Shown piece after piece: positions 44,063 to 53,326 of a DNA stretch of 64,000 bases. This DNA comes from Seleniivibrio sp. (GTDB taxonomy: Bacteria; Chrysiogenota; Deferribacteres; Deferribacterales; Geovibrionaceae). Where the stretch lies: positions 62,001-126,000 of the forward strand of contig NZ_JAJOIL010000028.1 in NCBI RefSeq assembly GCF_021209385.1, given 5' to 3'. The number at the start of each line of letters is the position of its first letter. Positions within the stretch are counted from its first letter, which is position 1. The position numbers were made by a program, and so were the translations under genes. Below the pieces are notes generated by a model. It had not been told where the DNA came from and made no database searches. It saw nothing but the letters and a program-made list of their open reading frames with translations.

Positions 44063-44690
44063 CTACGCTTTTCTTGATGCCGAGTTTTTTCATTATGGCT
44101 TTCAGGTGAGAAACTATCTCTTCCTCGTCGGGAGCTTTTTTAGCGGCTCTTTTCTGATAAGTGAGAGCTTCCTTATATTTGCCCTGTTTGTAAAGTATCC
44201 AGCCGAGGCTGTCCAGATATGCCGCCTCTTCCGGTTTTTTTTCCAGAGCTTTGCGGATGAGCTTTTCACCCTCTTTCAGATTGGTTCCCATCTCCGCATA
44301 CATGTAGCCGAGAAAATTAAGGAACGATTCGTTGTCGGGGTAATGTGTTAGCCCTTCTTTTATAGTTGCCACAGCCTTGTCTCTTTGTTTCTGTTCATCG
44401 TACATAACTGCGAGGTCAAGTCTGAGTTTGATATCCTTGTCATTTTCCGCCAGAGCGCCCACAAGCACTTTCTCCGCGGAAGCGTAATCCTCTTTCTGGA
44501 TATAGGCTTCGGCAGTTATGCGGTAAAAATCAACGTCCTTGTATATTTTGTCGATACCCTCAAGAGCCTTAATAGCTCTGTCGGGTTCTTTATCGCGGAT
44601 GTATATCACTGCGAGACGTTTTCTTGCGTCGGCAAAATCAGGACGCTTAGTGAGCAGGGCGTTATATGCCGCCTCCGCCTCTGTGTCCAT
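44040..44690 (-). CDS. TPR-repeat protein, 3' part of a frameshifted gene
   Basis: 216 residues of tetratricopeptide repeats (motifs such as NFLGYMYAEMGTNLKEGEKL and DSLGWILYKQGKYKEALTYQ). It begins with an internal [17 protein letters not shown] that continues in sense, but in a different frame, from the upstream TPR ORF (44606..45634). A single missing base near 44690 (GCAAG instead of GCAAAG) would account for the break. It may still be translated by re-initiation at this ATG, but without its signal peptide. Overlaps the LolB-like gene by 23 bp. Confidence 0.75.
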   Translation of the reverse strand: MDTEAEAAYNALLTKRPDFADARKRLAVIYIRDKEPDRAIKALEGIDKIYKDVDFYRITAEAYIQKEDYASAEKVLVGALAENDKDIKLRLDLAVMYDEQKQRDKAVATIKEGLTHYPDNESFLNFLGYMYAEMGTNLKEGEKLIRKALEKKPEEAAYLDSLGWILYKQGKYKEALTYQKRAAKKAPDEEEIVSHLKAIMKKLGIKKSVDEIIKEN

Positions 44691-45634
44691 CTTGCAGCCT
44701 CAGCCATAAGAGCCATTGAATAGCCGGTCTGTATGTCCCCGTCTATCTCGTAAGCTCTTTTGAAGTAATCGTATGCTCTGTCGTATTTTCCAGCACTGTA
44801 GCTGAGCGAGCCGAGCTGTTTCAGAACATACAGTTTTTCGTTCCCCTGAAGACTGTCAAGGATACTTTCGTAAAGGGGATAGGCATCGCCCTCTTTCCCC
44901 TGTTTTTTCAGTATCTCCGCCAGTCTGAACTGCGCGATGATATTTCCCGGATTGGTCTCAATGACCATTTTAAGGTATTTGACTGCGTTGGCAGTGTCGT
45001 TCTGACCGAGGTAATAGTCAGCCAGTCTTGACGCGGCAAAGAAGTTTCCGTCCATATCCGCGGCTGTCTGATAATCTGCAAGCGCTTCTTTTTCAAGTCC
45101 CAGCATGGCGTACATCTTCGCTCTGCCGACGTAGTATTCCGATTTTTTCTCAGTGGCTATAAGCTGATTGTATGCACTGATAGCGCTGTTGAAATCGCGC
45201 ATCTCCTCATAGGCGTCTGCAAGCGATTCAATATATTTGCCGTCGTTTGAAAGCTCATACGCTTTTTTATACATCTCAACAGCTTTCGGCATATTTTCTC
45301 TGTTCAGACGGTAAATGTCACCCATAAGCCCCACAAGCTCAACCGAATCGGGATTATGTTTCAGACCTTTTTCAACAGTAAGTTTTACTGCCTGAATGTC
45401 GTTGAGCTTTATATAAGTCTGCGCAAGCTTGATGTAAACATATGCGCTGTCAGTATTTTCCAGAAGCTGTTCATATAGTTCGGCAGCATCTTCGTACTGC
45501 CCCTCGTTATCATACAGCGAGGCGCGCATGTACAGCGAATCCAGTGAATAGTCAGCGGTACTCGTATCTGCCGAAGACATTATGCTCGTCAGAAAAAGCC
45601 CCGCCAGTATGATAATGAGTTTATTTCGCATCAA
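44606..45634 (-). CDS. Exported TPR-repeat protein, 5' part of a frameshifted gene
   Basis: 342 residues: signal peptide (1-22), then about eight TPR units from residue 30 (e.g. [20 protein letters not shown] and [20 protein letters not shown]). After [11 protein letters not shown] the frame enters a non-TPR tail ([12 protein letters not shown]...) and stops, while the TPR pattern resumes in the next frame. Without the shift the gene would give one periplasmic protein of about 530 residues. Located between accC (4-bp overlap) and the LolB-like gene; scaffold function presumed. Confidence 0.8.
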   Translation of the reverse strand: MMRNKLIIILAGLFLTSIMSSADTSTADYSLDSLYMRASLYDNEGQYEDAAELYEQLLENTDSAYVYIKLAQTYIKLNDIQAVKLTVEKGLKHNPDSVELVGLMGDIYRLNRENMPKAVEMYKKAYELSNDGKYIESLADAYEEMRDFNSAISAYNQLIATEKKSEYYVGRAKMYAMLGLEKEALADYQTAADMDGNFFAASRLADYYLGQNDTANAVKYLKMVIETNPGNIIAQFRLAEILKKQGKEGDAYPLYESILDSLQGNEKLYVLKQLGSLSYSAGKYDRAYDYFKRAYEIDGDIQTGYSMALMAEAARWTQRRRRHITPCSLSVLILPTQENVSQ

Positions 45635-46965
45635 AAATACCTTTCTATAAATGCCGTGCTTATTTCGCCTTTTATGAACGCATGATGATCGAGTATCCTT
45701 TTGTGAAGAGGTATCGTTGTTTTAATACCCTCTACAACAAACTCGTCCAGCGCTCTTTTCATTCTGGCTATCGCCATTTCCCTGTTCTTTCCGAATACGA
45801 TAAGCTTAGCTATCATACTGTCATAATAGGGAAGGACGGTATAGCCGTCGTAACATGCTGAGTCCACTCTGGTTCCGAAGCCGCCGGGAGTATTATAACC
45901 TGATATGGTTCCCGGACAGGGACGGAAAGTTTCGGGGTCTTCCGCATTTATCCTGCATTCTATGGCATGACCGACTATCCTGATATCTTCCTGTTTCAGA
46001 TCAAGTGGTTCGCCTGCGGCTACCCTTAGCTGAAGCTGAAGAAGGTCTATGTTGGTCATCATTTCCGTAACAGGGTGCTCAACCTGAATACGGGTATTCA
46101 TCTCCATAAAATAGAAGTTTTCATATTTGTCCACAAGGTATTCTATTGTTCCGGCATTCTCATATTTAAGCGCCTCGACAGCTTTAATGGACGTTTCGCC
46201 CATTTTTTTTCTTGTGGCATCGCTGATACCGGTGCTGGGAGCCTCTTCCAGAAGTTTCTGGTGGCGGCGCTGTATGGAACATTCCCTCTCAAAGAAGTGG
46301 AGTCCCTTTCCTTTTCCGTCGCCGAAAACCTGAATCTCAACGTGTCTGGGTTCCTCTATGTATTTTTCAATATACACTTCATCGGATCCGAAAGCGTTTG
46401 CTCCTTCCGCACGAGCCATCTCAAATGCGTTGTGGAAGCTCATTTCGTTGTGGGCAACCCGCATGCCTTTTCCGCCGCCGCCTGCCGCCGCCTTGATGAT
46501 GACAGGAAAACCTATCTTTTTCGCTATCTCAAGACCCTCTCTGACATCCTCGACAGAGCCGTCGCTTCCGGGAACAACGGGTACTCCGAAGTTCCTCATC
46601 GCGTCCTTGGCTGCTGATTTGTTACCCATCATTGCGATGTGCTTCGAGCTGGGACCGATGAATTTAAATCCGCTCTCTTCACAGATAGCGGCAAAATCCT
46701 CGTTCTCCGCCAAAAAGCCGTATCCTGGGTGAATAGCGTCTGCATCGGCTATTTCAGCCGCCGCCATGATGCTTTTCACATTTAGATAGCTGGCTCTGGA
46801 CTGTGCCGGTCCGATGCATACCGCCTCGTCCGCCATTGCGACGTGGAGGCTGTCGCGGTCAACGTCTGAATAGACAGCAACCGTTTTGACACCAAGTTCC
46901 CTGCACGCTCTGATTATTCTGAGGGCGATCTCGCCCCTGTTTGCTATCAGTACTTTATTGAACAT
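45631..46965 (-). CDS. accC: Acetyl-CoA carboxylase, biotin carboxylase subunit AccC
   Basis: 444 residues, full length. ATP-grasp fold with [16 protein letters not shown], catalytic [14 protein letters not shown] and C-terminal biotin carboxylase domain ([11 protein letters not shown] onward). Carboxylates biotin on AccB for malonyl-CoA synthesis. Follows accB by 9 nt. Confidence 0.97.
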   Translation of the reverse strand: MFNKVLIANRGEIALRIIRACRELGVKTVAVYSDVDRDSLHVAMADEAVCIGPAQSRASYLNVKSIMAAAEIADADAIHPGYGFLAENEDFAAICEESGFKFIGPSSKHIAMMGNKSAAKDAMRNFGVPVVPGSDGSVEDVREGLEIAKKIGFPVIIKAAAGGGGKGMRVAHNEMSFHNAFEMARAEGANAFGSDEVYIEKYIEEPRHVEIQVFGDGKGKGLHFFERECSIQRRHQKLLEEAPSTGISDATRKKMGETSIKAVEALKYENAGTIEYLVDKYENFYFMEMNTRIQVEHPVTEMMTNIDLLQLQLRVAAGEPLDLKQEDIRIVGHAIECRINAEDPETFRPCPGTISGYNTPGGFGTRVDSACYDGYTVLPYYDSMIAKLIVFGKNREMAIARMKRALDEFVVEGIKTTIPLHKRILDHHAFIKGEISTAFIERYF

Positions 46966-46974
46966 GACACGCCC

Positions 46975-47445
46975 TTATATGGGTTCGACTATGAATATCG
47001 TCTCTCCGTATTCTACGGGTTTTCCGTTCATAACGACTCTTTTTTTGATAACGCAATCGAATTCAGCTTCAATTTCGTTCATAATTTTCATTGCTTCAAC
47101 AATGCAGAGCGTCTGTCCGGCTCTTACAGTGTCGCCCTCCGAAACAAAGGGAGCTGCGCCGGGTGCAGGAGCTTCATAAAGAGTACCCACTATGGGTGAT
47201 TTGACCTCTGTTCCGGCAACTGCGGGAGCTGCAGCAGGTGCAGCCGCAACAGCGGCAGCGGGTGCAGGAGCGGCCGCTAAGGGTGCGGGTGCCGCGTACT
47301 GCATCTGGGGCATACCCTGAATTATCTGGGGAGCGTCCCCTGTTTTGGATATGTAAATGCTCTCTTTTTCGTTTTCATACTCAAATTCTTTAATGTCCGA
47401 CTTTTCAATAAAACGGATCAGTTCTTTGATCTCTTTGATATCCAT
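46975..47445 (-). CDS. accB: Biotin carboxyl carrier protein AccB
   Basis: 156 residues: N-terminal helical segment (MDIKEIKELIRFIEKSDIKE), a Pro/Ala-rich linker (about 45-75) and a C-terminal biotinyl domain with the biotinylated Lys in IVEAMKIMNEIEA. Also has the SPIVGTLYEAPAPG thumb. In the classic aroQ-pepP-efp-accB-accC cluster. Confidence 0.96.
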   Translation of the reverse strand: MDIKEIKELIRFIEKSDIKEFEYENEKESIYISKTGDAPQIIQGMPQMQYAAPAPLAAAPAPAAAVAAAPAAAPAVAGTEVKSPIVGTLYEAPAPGAAPFVSEGDTVRAGQTLCIVEAMKIMNEIEAEFDCVIKKRVVMNGKPVEYGETIFIVEPI

Positions 47446-47457
47446 CTTCCACCCTCC

Positions 47458-48033
47458 TTATTTGGCGGTTCTGACTCTTTCCATGTATATCTGTTCTCTC
47501 GTGTCAATTTTAAGCACATCGCCTATGTTTATGAACAGAGGAACGTTAACAGTGCCGCCTGTGCTTACGGTTGCGGGTTTGGAGCCGCCGCTGACAGTGT
47601 CGCCTTTAAGACCGGGATCTGTTTCAACAACTTCAAGTTCAACAAAGTTGGGCAGGTCTATGCCGATGGGCTGACCGTTGAATATCTGTACGCCGACGTG
47701 GATATTCTCTGGCATGAAAAGTGCGCTGTCGCCCACAGTGTCGGAAGGAATCTCAATCTGCTCAAAGCTCTCGTTGTCCATGAAATAGTGTTTTTCGCCG
47801 TCGCTGTAGAGAAACTGCATCTCTTTTTCTTCAAAATCGGGCTGCTTAATCTTCTCGTCAGATTTGAAGGTTCTTTCGATAACGGCTCCGGTGCGAAGAC
47901 TTTTCACTTTCGTGCGGACGTTTGCACCGCCTCTTCCGCATTTAATATGAAGATACTCGACAACTGCATAGGGTTCACCGTCGAGTTCAATTTTTGCTCC
48001 TCTTTTGAACTGGTTGGGAGTGATAACGCTCAT
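47458..48033 (-). CDS. efp: Translation elongation factor EF-P with Arg at the tip position
   Basis: 191 residues from ATG 48033, with GAGGTG upstream; a longer frame to 48111 overlaps pepP and is rejected. KOW-like domain I, two OB domains. The modified loop reads HIKCGRGGANVRTK, with Arg34 at the position of Lys34 in E. coli. Arg-type EF-Ps are rhamnosylated by EarP in several proteobacteria; no earP adjoins here. Cys replaces the usual Pro two residues before. Relieves ribosome stalling at polyproline. Confidence 0.95.
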   Translation of the reverse strand: MSVITPNQFKRGAKIELDGEPYAVVEYLHIKCGRGGANVRTKVKSLRTGAVIERTFKSDEKIKQPDFEEKEMQFLYSDGEKHYFMDNESFEQIEIPSDTVGDSALFMPENIHVGVQIFNGQPIGIDLPNFVELEVVETDPGLKGDTVSGGSKPATVSTGGTVNVPLFINIGDVLKIDTREQIYMERVRTAK

Positions 48034-48040
48034 AAACACC

Positions 48041-49099
48041 TCATAATATGTTCTTATAGATATATCTGTCAAAAACCGCTGTAAGGTTCTCGCATCCGTT
48101 TTCAGTGACAAGCACAGTGTCCTCCAGCCTTACGCCGAAATTGTCTGGAAGATAGATGCCCGGTTCCACCGTCACCACCATTCCCGCTTTAAGCACTGTG
48201 TCGTCACGCCTGTTCAGGCTTGGTTTCTCATGTACGTCGATACCGACGCCGTGTCCGAGACTGTGGTTGAAAAATCTTCCGTAGCCTCTGGATTCTATAT
48301 ATTCTCTGGCAACTGCGTCGGCTTCGCTGGCTTTCACGCCCTCACGCACGAATTCCGAAGCTTTTTTCAGTGCGGTGTAAACTATATCCGCGATCTTTTC
48401 AGCTTCGGCGTTTTCGCCTGCGATCACAAGCCTTGTCACGTCACTGCAATAATTCAGTTTACATCCGTAGTCAAGCACCACCGGATCGTTGAGTTCAACC
48501 TTTTTGCGTGTGGCTATTCCATGAGGGAGCGCTCCCCTTGCGCCTGATGCAACAATCGTATCGAACGATGTTGTTCTGGCGCCTGCAAGCTTCATCTGTT
48601 TTTCAAGTTCCGCCGCCCAGTGGTCTTCCGTATTGCCGGCAACAAACACAGGCAGTGCGTTCACAAAACCTTCATACGCTGCGCGGTACATATCCTTTAT
48701 CTGAGATATCTCGTCAGCGTCTTTAACTATGCGCAGACCGCCTATGAGATTTTCCCTGTCTATATCCACATCGCATCCGGCTTTGATGAGCGTTTCATAC
48801 TCAAGCAGACCGCAGGAATAGGTCACATGAACCTTTTTATACTGCGCAGCCTGTGCCGCGGCAGATTCCTGATAGCCGTTTACGATGATGCTGTCAATTC
48901 CTTTGTAAAGCTCCGACCTTATCTGCTGCTCATATCTTCCGTCGGTCATAAAGAGTGCCGAACTGCTGTCCACAAACAGCATGGCAGTGCTTCCGGTGAA
49001 TCCGGTGAGGTAGAAGATGTCAGAAAGTGAGCTGACGAACAAGCAGTCGATGCCGCTTTTTCCCATCAGCTTTTGAAGTTCAGCTATTCTGCCTGTCAA
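48041..49099 (-). CDS. pepP: Xaa-Pro aminopeptidase (M24B)
   Basis: 352 residues: creatinase N domain (1-125) then the pita-bread domain. Metal ligands: Asp in VLDYGCKLNYCSDVTR, His in HSLGHGVGIDVHEKP, Glu in VVTVEPGIYLP and Glu in VRLEDTVLVT. Cleaves N-terminal residues preceding proline in the cytoplasm. Between aroQ (ATGA overlap) and efp (7-nt gap). Confidence 0.95.
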   Translation of the reverse strand: MTGRIAELQKLMGKSGIDCLFVSSLSDIFYLTGFTGSTAMLFVDSSSALFMTDGRYEQQIRSELYKGIDSIIVNGYQESAAAQAAQYKKVHVTYSCGLLEYETLIKAGCDVDIDRENLIGGLRIVKDADEISQIKDMYRAAYEGFVNALPVFVAGNTEDHWAAELEKQMKLAGARTTSFDTIVASGARGALPHGIATRKKVELNDPVVLDYGCKLNYCSDVTRLVIAGENAEAEKIADIVYTALKKASEFVREGVKASEADAVAREYIESRGYGRFFNHSLGHGVGIDVHEKPSLNRRDDTVLKAGMVVTVEPGIYLPDNFGVRLEDTVLVTENGCENLTAVFDRYIYKNIL

Positions 49100-49518
49100 G
49101 CAAGCTCTCCGATAAAATAATCAAGGGCAAGCATATATGACTGAGCACCGAAACCTGCTATAACACCATTCGCAATATCCGAAAGGTATGAATAGTGTCT
49201 GAATTCCTCACGCTTATAGACGTTTGAAAGATGCACCTCTATGAAAGGAATGGACACCGACAGAAAAGCATCTCGGATAGCTATGCTTGTGTGAGTATAA
49301 GCTCCGGCGTTTACAATTATTCCGTTTGCGTCGGTTCTCTGTATCATATCAATGATATCGCCTTCATGATTTGACTGAAAAAATTCCAGTTCGCACCTGC
49401 CGTCTGCTCTCTGCTTCATGCCTTCGCATATGGAATCAAGAGTGGCATCGCCGTATATACTCTTTTCCCTGCGACCAAGCATATTCAGGTTAGGACCGTT
49501 AACTACAAGGATCTTCAT
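49096..49518 (-). CDS. aroQ: 3-dehydroquinate dehydratase, type II
   Basis: 140 residues, the small type II enzyme. NGPNLNMLGRREKSIYGD (catalytic Arg/Tyr), NAGAYTHTSIAIRDA and EVHLSNVYKREEFRHYSYLS are diagnostic. Third step of the shikimate pathway, complementing aroB and aroK encoded 2-4 kb upstream. Leads the aroQ-pepP-efp-accBC operon. Confidence 0.97.
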   Translation of the reverse strand: MKILVVNGPNLNMLGRREKSIYGDATLDSICEGMKQRADGRCELEFFQSNHEGDIIDMIQRTDANGIIVNAGAYTHTSIAIRDAFLSVSIPFIEVHLSNVYKREEFRHYSYLSDIANGVIAGFGAQSYMLALDYFIGELA

Positions 49519-49605
49519 CAGTTTCCCCCGTAAGATAATTCAGCTATTATATCAATTAGTACCGTCAAATCCAGCTATATAAATACAAACAGCTTACGTT
49601 TCAGC

Positions 49606-51675
49606 CTATTTTGAGTTATTTTTTATAAGCTCCAATAGGTTTTCAAGCTTGTTCACTTGTTCATATGTCTCATCATCCAGTTGTTCCGGATCATATATGA
49701 AGCCTGCCGCACTACTATTATCTGAATCAATGCTCACATATTCATCCGATCCTGGTTTTCTATCCCGCTCCTGAATTTCATCAAGAGCAAACAGTGTGGC
49801 AAGTTCATCATCAAGTTCGGTATCGCGGCTTATCTCCTGCTGTATCTCGGAGACAAGAGCCGGTTCCTGTTCAAGTATATCATCCGGCAGTTCAGCATCC
49901 TCAGCAAAGACTGGCTCATCGTCAGAAGACAGGAGTTCCACCTCCTGTGCTTCTATTACAGAACGCATATCGACGGTGTGTCTAATTATCTCATCAGCCG
50001 CTTCCGCAGGTTCTCTCTCGGACTCCGGCTTTTCTTCGGAAACAGTTTCCTGTCCCAGAACCTCTTTAAGAGCATCATCTATCTTCTCATCGGTAATGGC
50101 TTCATCAAGAATCTTTTCCGCTTCTCCGGATTCCGGCTCCGGCTCCGGCTCCGGCTCTTCCTGAAACTCTTCCGGTTGTTCAGGTTCAGCAGATACCACT
50201 GTTTCCATAGACATTTCTTCTACAGAAGGTTCGTCCGTAACAGCCGATTCATCGGCAGGTTCATTGTCTTCATTCTGAGCGACGTCTGGTTGCTCTATTT
50301 CATCCTTTTCAGGTTCAGATACATCTTTGTGAACATCAGGCTCCGGTTCTTCCTTCACAATATCAGCCGCTTCATCCACAACCGATTCGACCGTCTCAGC
50401 ATTTTCCGCGATAGCAGAAGGTTCTTCCTCTTCCGGAACAACAACTTCGGATGTTATGTCCGCAAGCTGTTCATCCGCGTCTATTTCCTCAGGTTCTTCT
50501 GCGGGTATCTCATCTGCCTCCACAACAGCTTCCGGCTCGGCTTTCCGCTCCGGTTCGGCTTCTGCAGCAGGCACAGGAGATTCCATCTCCTCTCCGTCCT
50601 CAGACACGGGAACAAAATTGAACAGATCATCTATAGATGCAAGGTGCTCGTCTGCAACCTCTTCAAAATCATCAAAATCGTCAAACACGCTCTGACCGCT
50701 TCCGGCGGGTGTTTCCTCTGCGGGTTCGATCGGTTCTTCCGCCTGTTCCTCTTCCTCCGCAGAAGTTTCGGAGTCGTCGTCGGAGAAAGCTTCCTCTTCG
50801 CTTTTTATACTGTCCAGACCGAAATCGGCGGACAGTTCCGCAGCAAGATTGTCTATGCCCCCCTCAACAGATACATCTTCTCCGTGTCCGTCGGCATCTG
50901 CAAAGTAGTTCTGCTCCTGCTCTCTGACTGCTTCTCTAACGGAATCAAGGCTTTCTGTATGTTCAACACTGTCTGAAATCTCAGCCAGCATTTCCGATTC
51001 TATTTCGTCCGAAGTATCCGCAGGGCTGTCATCCTCCGCGAACTGATCCAGATTATCATCTTCAAAATCGGGGGAACTGCCGACAATATCATTAACGGCA
51101 GATTTGACCTCATCGTCTGTAAGGTTTGGCTTTTCGGCGGCATCGCCTATTTCATGCTTAACTTCGTCTGCAAGTTCCTGACCTATGGTATCAAGGAGTT
51201 CGTCGTCCTCCATTAGCTTGCGGTCGTCACGCAGGTCGGAAAGTTCCATACCTGTTTCGGCAAGCAGTTCTTCTATAAGTTCACGCAGTTCAGGGTCTTC
51301 CGGTGCAGAAAAATAGGCATTTTTATATGAAACTATTGCTTTTTTGTATTCGTTTTCGCTCTGATAGATTTTTCCGAGAAGTTTTTCCGCGGCATAATTA
51401 TTGGGATCCAGCACCCGTATCTCGGTCAGAATTGCCTTCGCCTCGTCAACGCGTCCCATGCCGACATAGCACTGGGCAAGCAGAGTTTTTGCTGTGGATA
51501 TTTCAGGATTGGCATCCAGACCGCGTATAAGCACCTGTGCAGCTTCGTCGAAACGGGTAAGCTCCACATATGCCTTAGCCAGCGGAAGAAAGAGCATAGA
51601 GGTACTGTCCGCCTCCAGCTTTGCAGAAAAGTATTCTATATCGCCCAAAAGTCCGGCTTTTGTCTTATCGTCCAT
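49606..51675 (-). CDS. Large acidic TPR protein with long disordered Glu-rich region
   Basis: 689 residues. The first 145 or so are TPR repeats (LAKAYVELTRFDEAAQVLIR, LLAQCYVGMGRVDEAKAILT, LLGKIYQSENEYKKAIVSYK). From about 150 to 640 the sequence is extremely rich in Glu, Asp, Ala, Ser and Pro (runs such as EPEPEPES) and almost certainly disordered. The C-terminus has a short helix (YEQVNKLENLLELIKNN). No signal peptide, so cytoplasmic. Follows aroB, the slot held by damX in enterics; function unknown. Confidence 0.85.
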   Translation of the reverse strand: MDDKTKAGLLGDIEYFSAKLEADSTSMLFLPLAKAYVELTRFDEAAQVLIRGLDANPEISTAKTLLAQCYVGMGRVDEAKAILTEIRVLDPNNYAAEKLLGKIYQSENEYKKAIVSYKNAYFSAPEDPELRELIEELLAETGMELSDLRDDRKLMEDDELLDTIGQELADEVKHEIGDAAEKPNLTDDEVKSAVNDIVGSSPDFEDDNLDQFAEDDSPADTSDEIESEMLAEISDSVEHTESLDSVREAVREQEQNYFADADGHGEDVSVEGGIDNLAAELSADFGLDSIKSEEEAFSDDDSETSAEEEEQAEEPIEPAEETPAGSGQSVFDDFDDFEEVADEHLASIDDLFNFVPVSEDGEEMESPVPAAEAEPERKAEPEAVVEADEIPAEEPEEIDADEQLADITSEVVVPEEEEPSAIAENAETVESVVDEAADIVKEEPEPDVHKDVSEPEKDEIEQPDVAQNEDNEPADESAVTDEPSVEEMSMETVVSAEPEQPEEFQEEPEPEPEPESGEAEKILDEAITDEKIDDALKEVLGQETVSEEKPESEREPAEAADEIIRHTVDMRSVIEAQEVELLSSDDEPVFAEDAELPDDILEQEPALVSEIQQEISRDTELDDELATLFALDEIQERDRKPGSDEYVSIDSDNSSAAGFIYDPEQLDDETYEQVNKLENLLELIKNNSK

Positions 51676-51735
51676 ATTGTATTATGTTACCTTGAAATGA
51701 AACAACAGTCAAAGGTTAAGACTTGGTTAGAATTA

Positions 51736-52785
51736 TCAGGAACCTGTGAAGTATTCCGTCACATTTGCGATGGAAATGTTTTTCACAAGCTTTCCTGTCC
51801 CCGTTTTAGGAGCGATGGCAAGCGTAAGTCCTTTTCTGTCGGCTTTTTTATCCGCAGTCATAGCGCCGAAAAAGACCTCTTTGTCGTGTATATCATATGT
51901 CAGGTCAAAGCCGTAAGCTTTCAGCACGCGCCCGATATCTTCAAGCGCTTTTGCCTCTGCCAGCTTATGTTTAACAGCGTAATCCGTCTCCAGATACATA
52001 CCCGTCGCAACTGCAAAGCCGTGCTTGATCCTGTGATCGGAATCAGTCTCTATTGCATGTGCGAAGGTGTGTCCGAAATTAAGAAGCGCGCGTTCTCCCT
52101 GTTCCTTTTCGTCTGCACGAACGACAGCCGCCTTGAAAGAACAGCATCTGGTAACCATATAATCAAGGATCTCAGTATCTCTTGCAAGCACTCTGTCCCT
52201 GTTTTCATACAGGTACTCAAGGAAATCGGCATCGTAGACCATGCCGTATTTTATGACCTCGGCAACACCGTTAAGATATTCCTCATCAGTGAGTGTTTTC
52301 AGGAAATCCATATCTATATAGACATGTTTCGGCTGTGCGAAAACTCCCACGTTATTCTTTGCGCCTCTGAAATTTATGCCTGTTTTGCCGCCGACGCTTG
52401 AATCCACCATTGAAAGAAGCGTGGTAGGTATCTGGACAAAACTGATGCCGCGCATATATGTCGCCGCGACAAAACCGCCAACATCGCCTGTTATTCCGCC
52501 GCCGATGAGTATCAGCCTGCCGTCTCTGCGACATTCGCCGCGGAAGAGGAAGCCGAGAACAGCAACAACGGATTCGTGTGTTTTGTTATGTTCATCCGCT
52601 CGGAAACGGTAAACCCTTTCTGCGGGCATAATATCACTGTAAAGGTGGAAGACGTTATCATCTATCATGAAAAAATCGCTTCCGGAATTGAAACCTTTCA
52701 CCGTATCCGCTATGAAACCGCTTCCAATGGTGATCTCATACGAATCGTCAACCTGTTTTTTCAGATCAACAAATACCCTGCCCAT
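51736..52785 (-). CDS. aroB: 3-dehydroquinate synthase AroB
   Basis: 349 residues. NAD-binding GGGITGDVGGFVAATYMRGI, substrate loop STVGGKTGINF-like (SSVGGKTGINFRGAKN) and metal His in NFGHTFAHAIE. First cyclic step of shikimate synthesis. Follows aroK after 22 nt. Confidence 0.97.
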   Translation of the reverse strand: MGRVFVDLKKQVDDSYEITIGSGFIADTVKGFNSGSDFFMIDDNVFHLYSDIMPAERVYRFRADEHNKTHESVVAVLGFLFRGECRRDGRLILIGGGITGDVGGFVAATYMRGISFVQIPTTLLSMVDSSVGGKTGINFRGAKNNVGVFAQPKHVYIDMDFLKTLTDEEYLNGVAEVIKYGMVYDADFLEYLYENRDRVLARDTEILDYMVTRCCSFKAAVVRADEKEQGERALLNFGHTFAHAIETDSDHRIKHGFAVATGMYLETDYAVKHKLAEAKALEDIGRVLKAYGFDLTYDIHDKEVFFGAMTADKKADRKGLTLAIAPKTGTGKLVKNISIANVTEYFTGS

Positions 52786-52807
52786 GACACTCCCGTTATT
52801 TAATAAG

Positions 52808-53326
52808 CTATTTTGAAAGCTCTTCCCTGAGAATGGCGATTATCTGATCCGCCGCCTCTCTTGGTGTTATATCGGAAGTTTCGATGATATGATGAGCATT
52901 AATATAGAAAGCCGCCCTTTCAAAAAGCAGACGTTTTATCTCGTCCAGAGGTTCTTCAACCTCCAGCAGAGGACGGCAGGTATCGTCTTTTTTAAGTCTC
53001 TCGTGAATAGTCGCAGCATCCGCAATCAGTGTGAAAACGAATCCGGAATTTTTCATAAGTTCAAGGTTGCCCCGAGTAACCACAATTCCGCCGCCTGTGG
53101 AGACTATCATACCTTTTTCTTCGGTTATCTCCCGCAGCACGTCGGTTTCAAATTTGCGGAAATCCTCTTCGGAAGATTCTTCAAATATCTCGCTTATGGT
53201 TCTTCCGGTCATCTCTTCTACAAGCTTGTCTGTGTCAACAAACTTCATTTTAAACTCGTCAGCCAATATCTTTCCAACAGTGGTTTTGCCTGTTCCCATG
53301 AAGCCAATCAGGTAAATATTCTTCAT
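52808..53326 (-). CDS. aroK: Shikimate kinase AroK
   Basis: 172 residues. Walker A GFMGTGKTTVGK (residues 8-19), shikimate-binding DTDK and the FRKFE / STGGGIV loops, LID region CRPLLE. Two consecutive ATGs; the second (53326) is better placed behind AGGGG. The start overlaps the stop of the PBP-like gene. Order aroK-aroB as in enterics. Confidence 0.95.
   Translation of the reverse strand: MKNIYLIGFMGTGKTTVGKILADEFKMKFVDTDKLVEEMTGRTISEIFEESSEEDFRKFETDVLREITEEKGMIVSTGGGIVVTRGNLELMKNSGFVFTLIADAATIHERLKKDDTCRPLLEVEEPLDEIKRLLFERAAFYINAHHIIETSDITPREAADQIIAILREELSK

Noticed and set aside
49978-50976. 332-residue plus-strand ORF rich in Phe/Arg/Leu
   Set aside because: It is the antisense of the acidic low-complexity region of the TPR gene; composition is an artefact of the GAA/GAG-rich codons.
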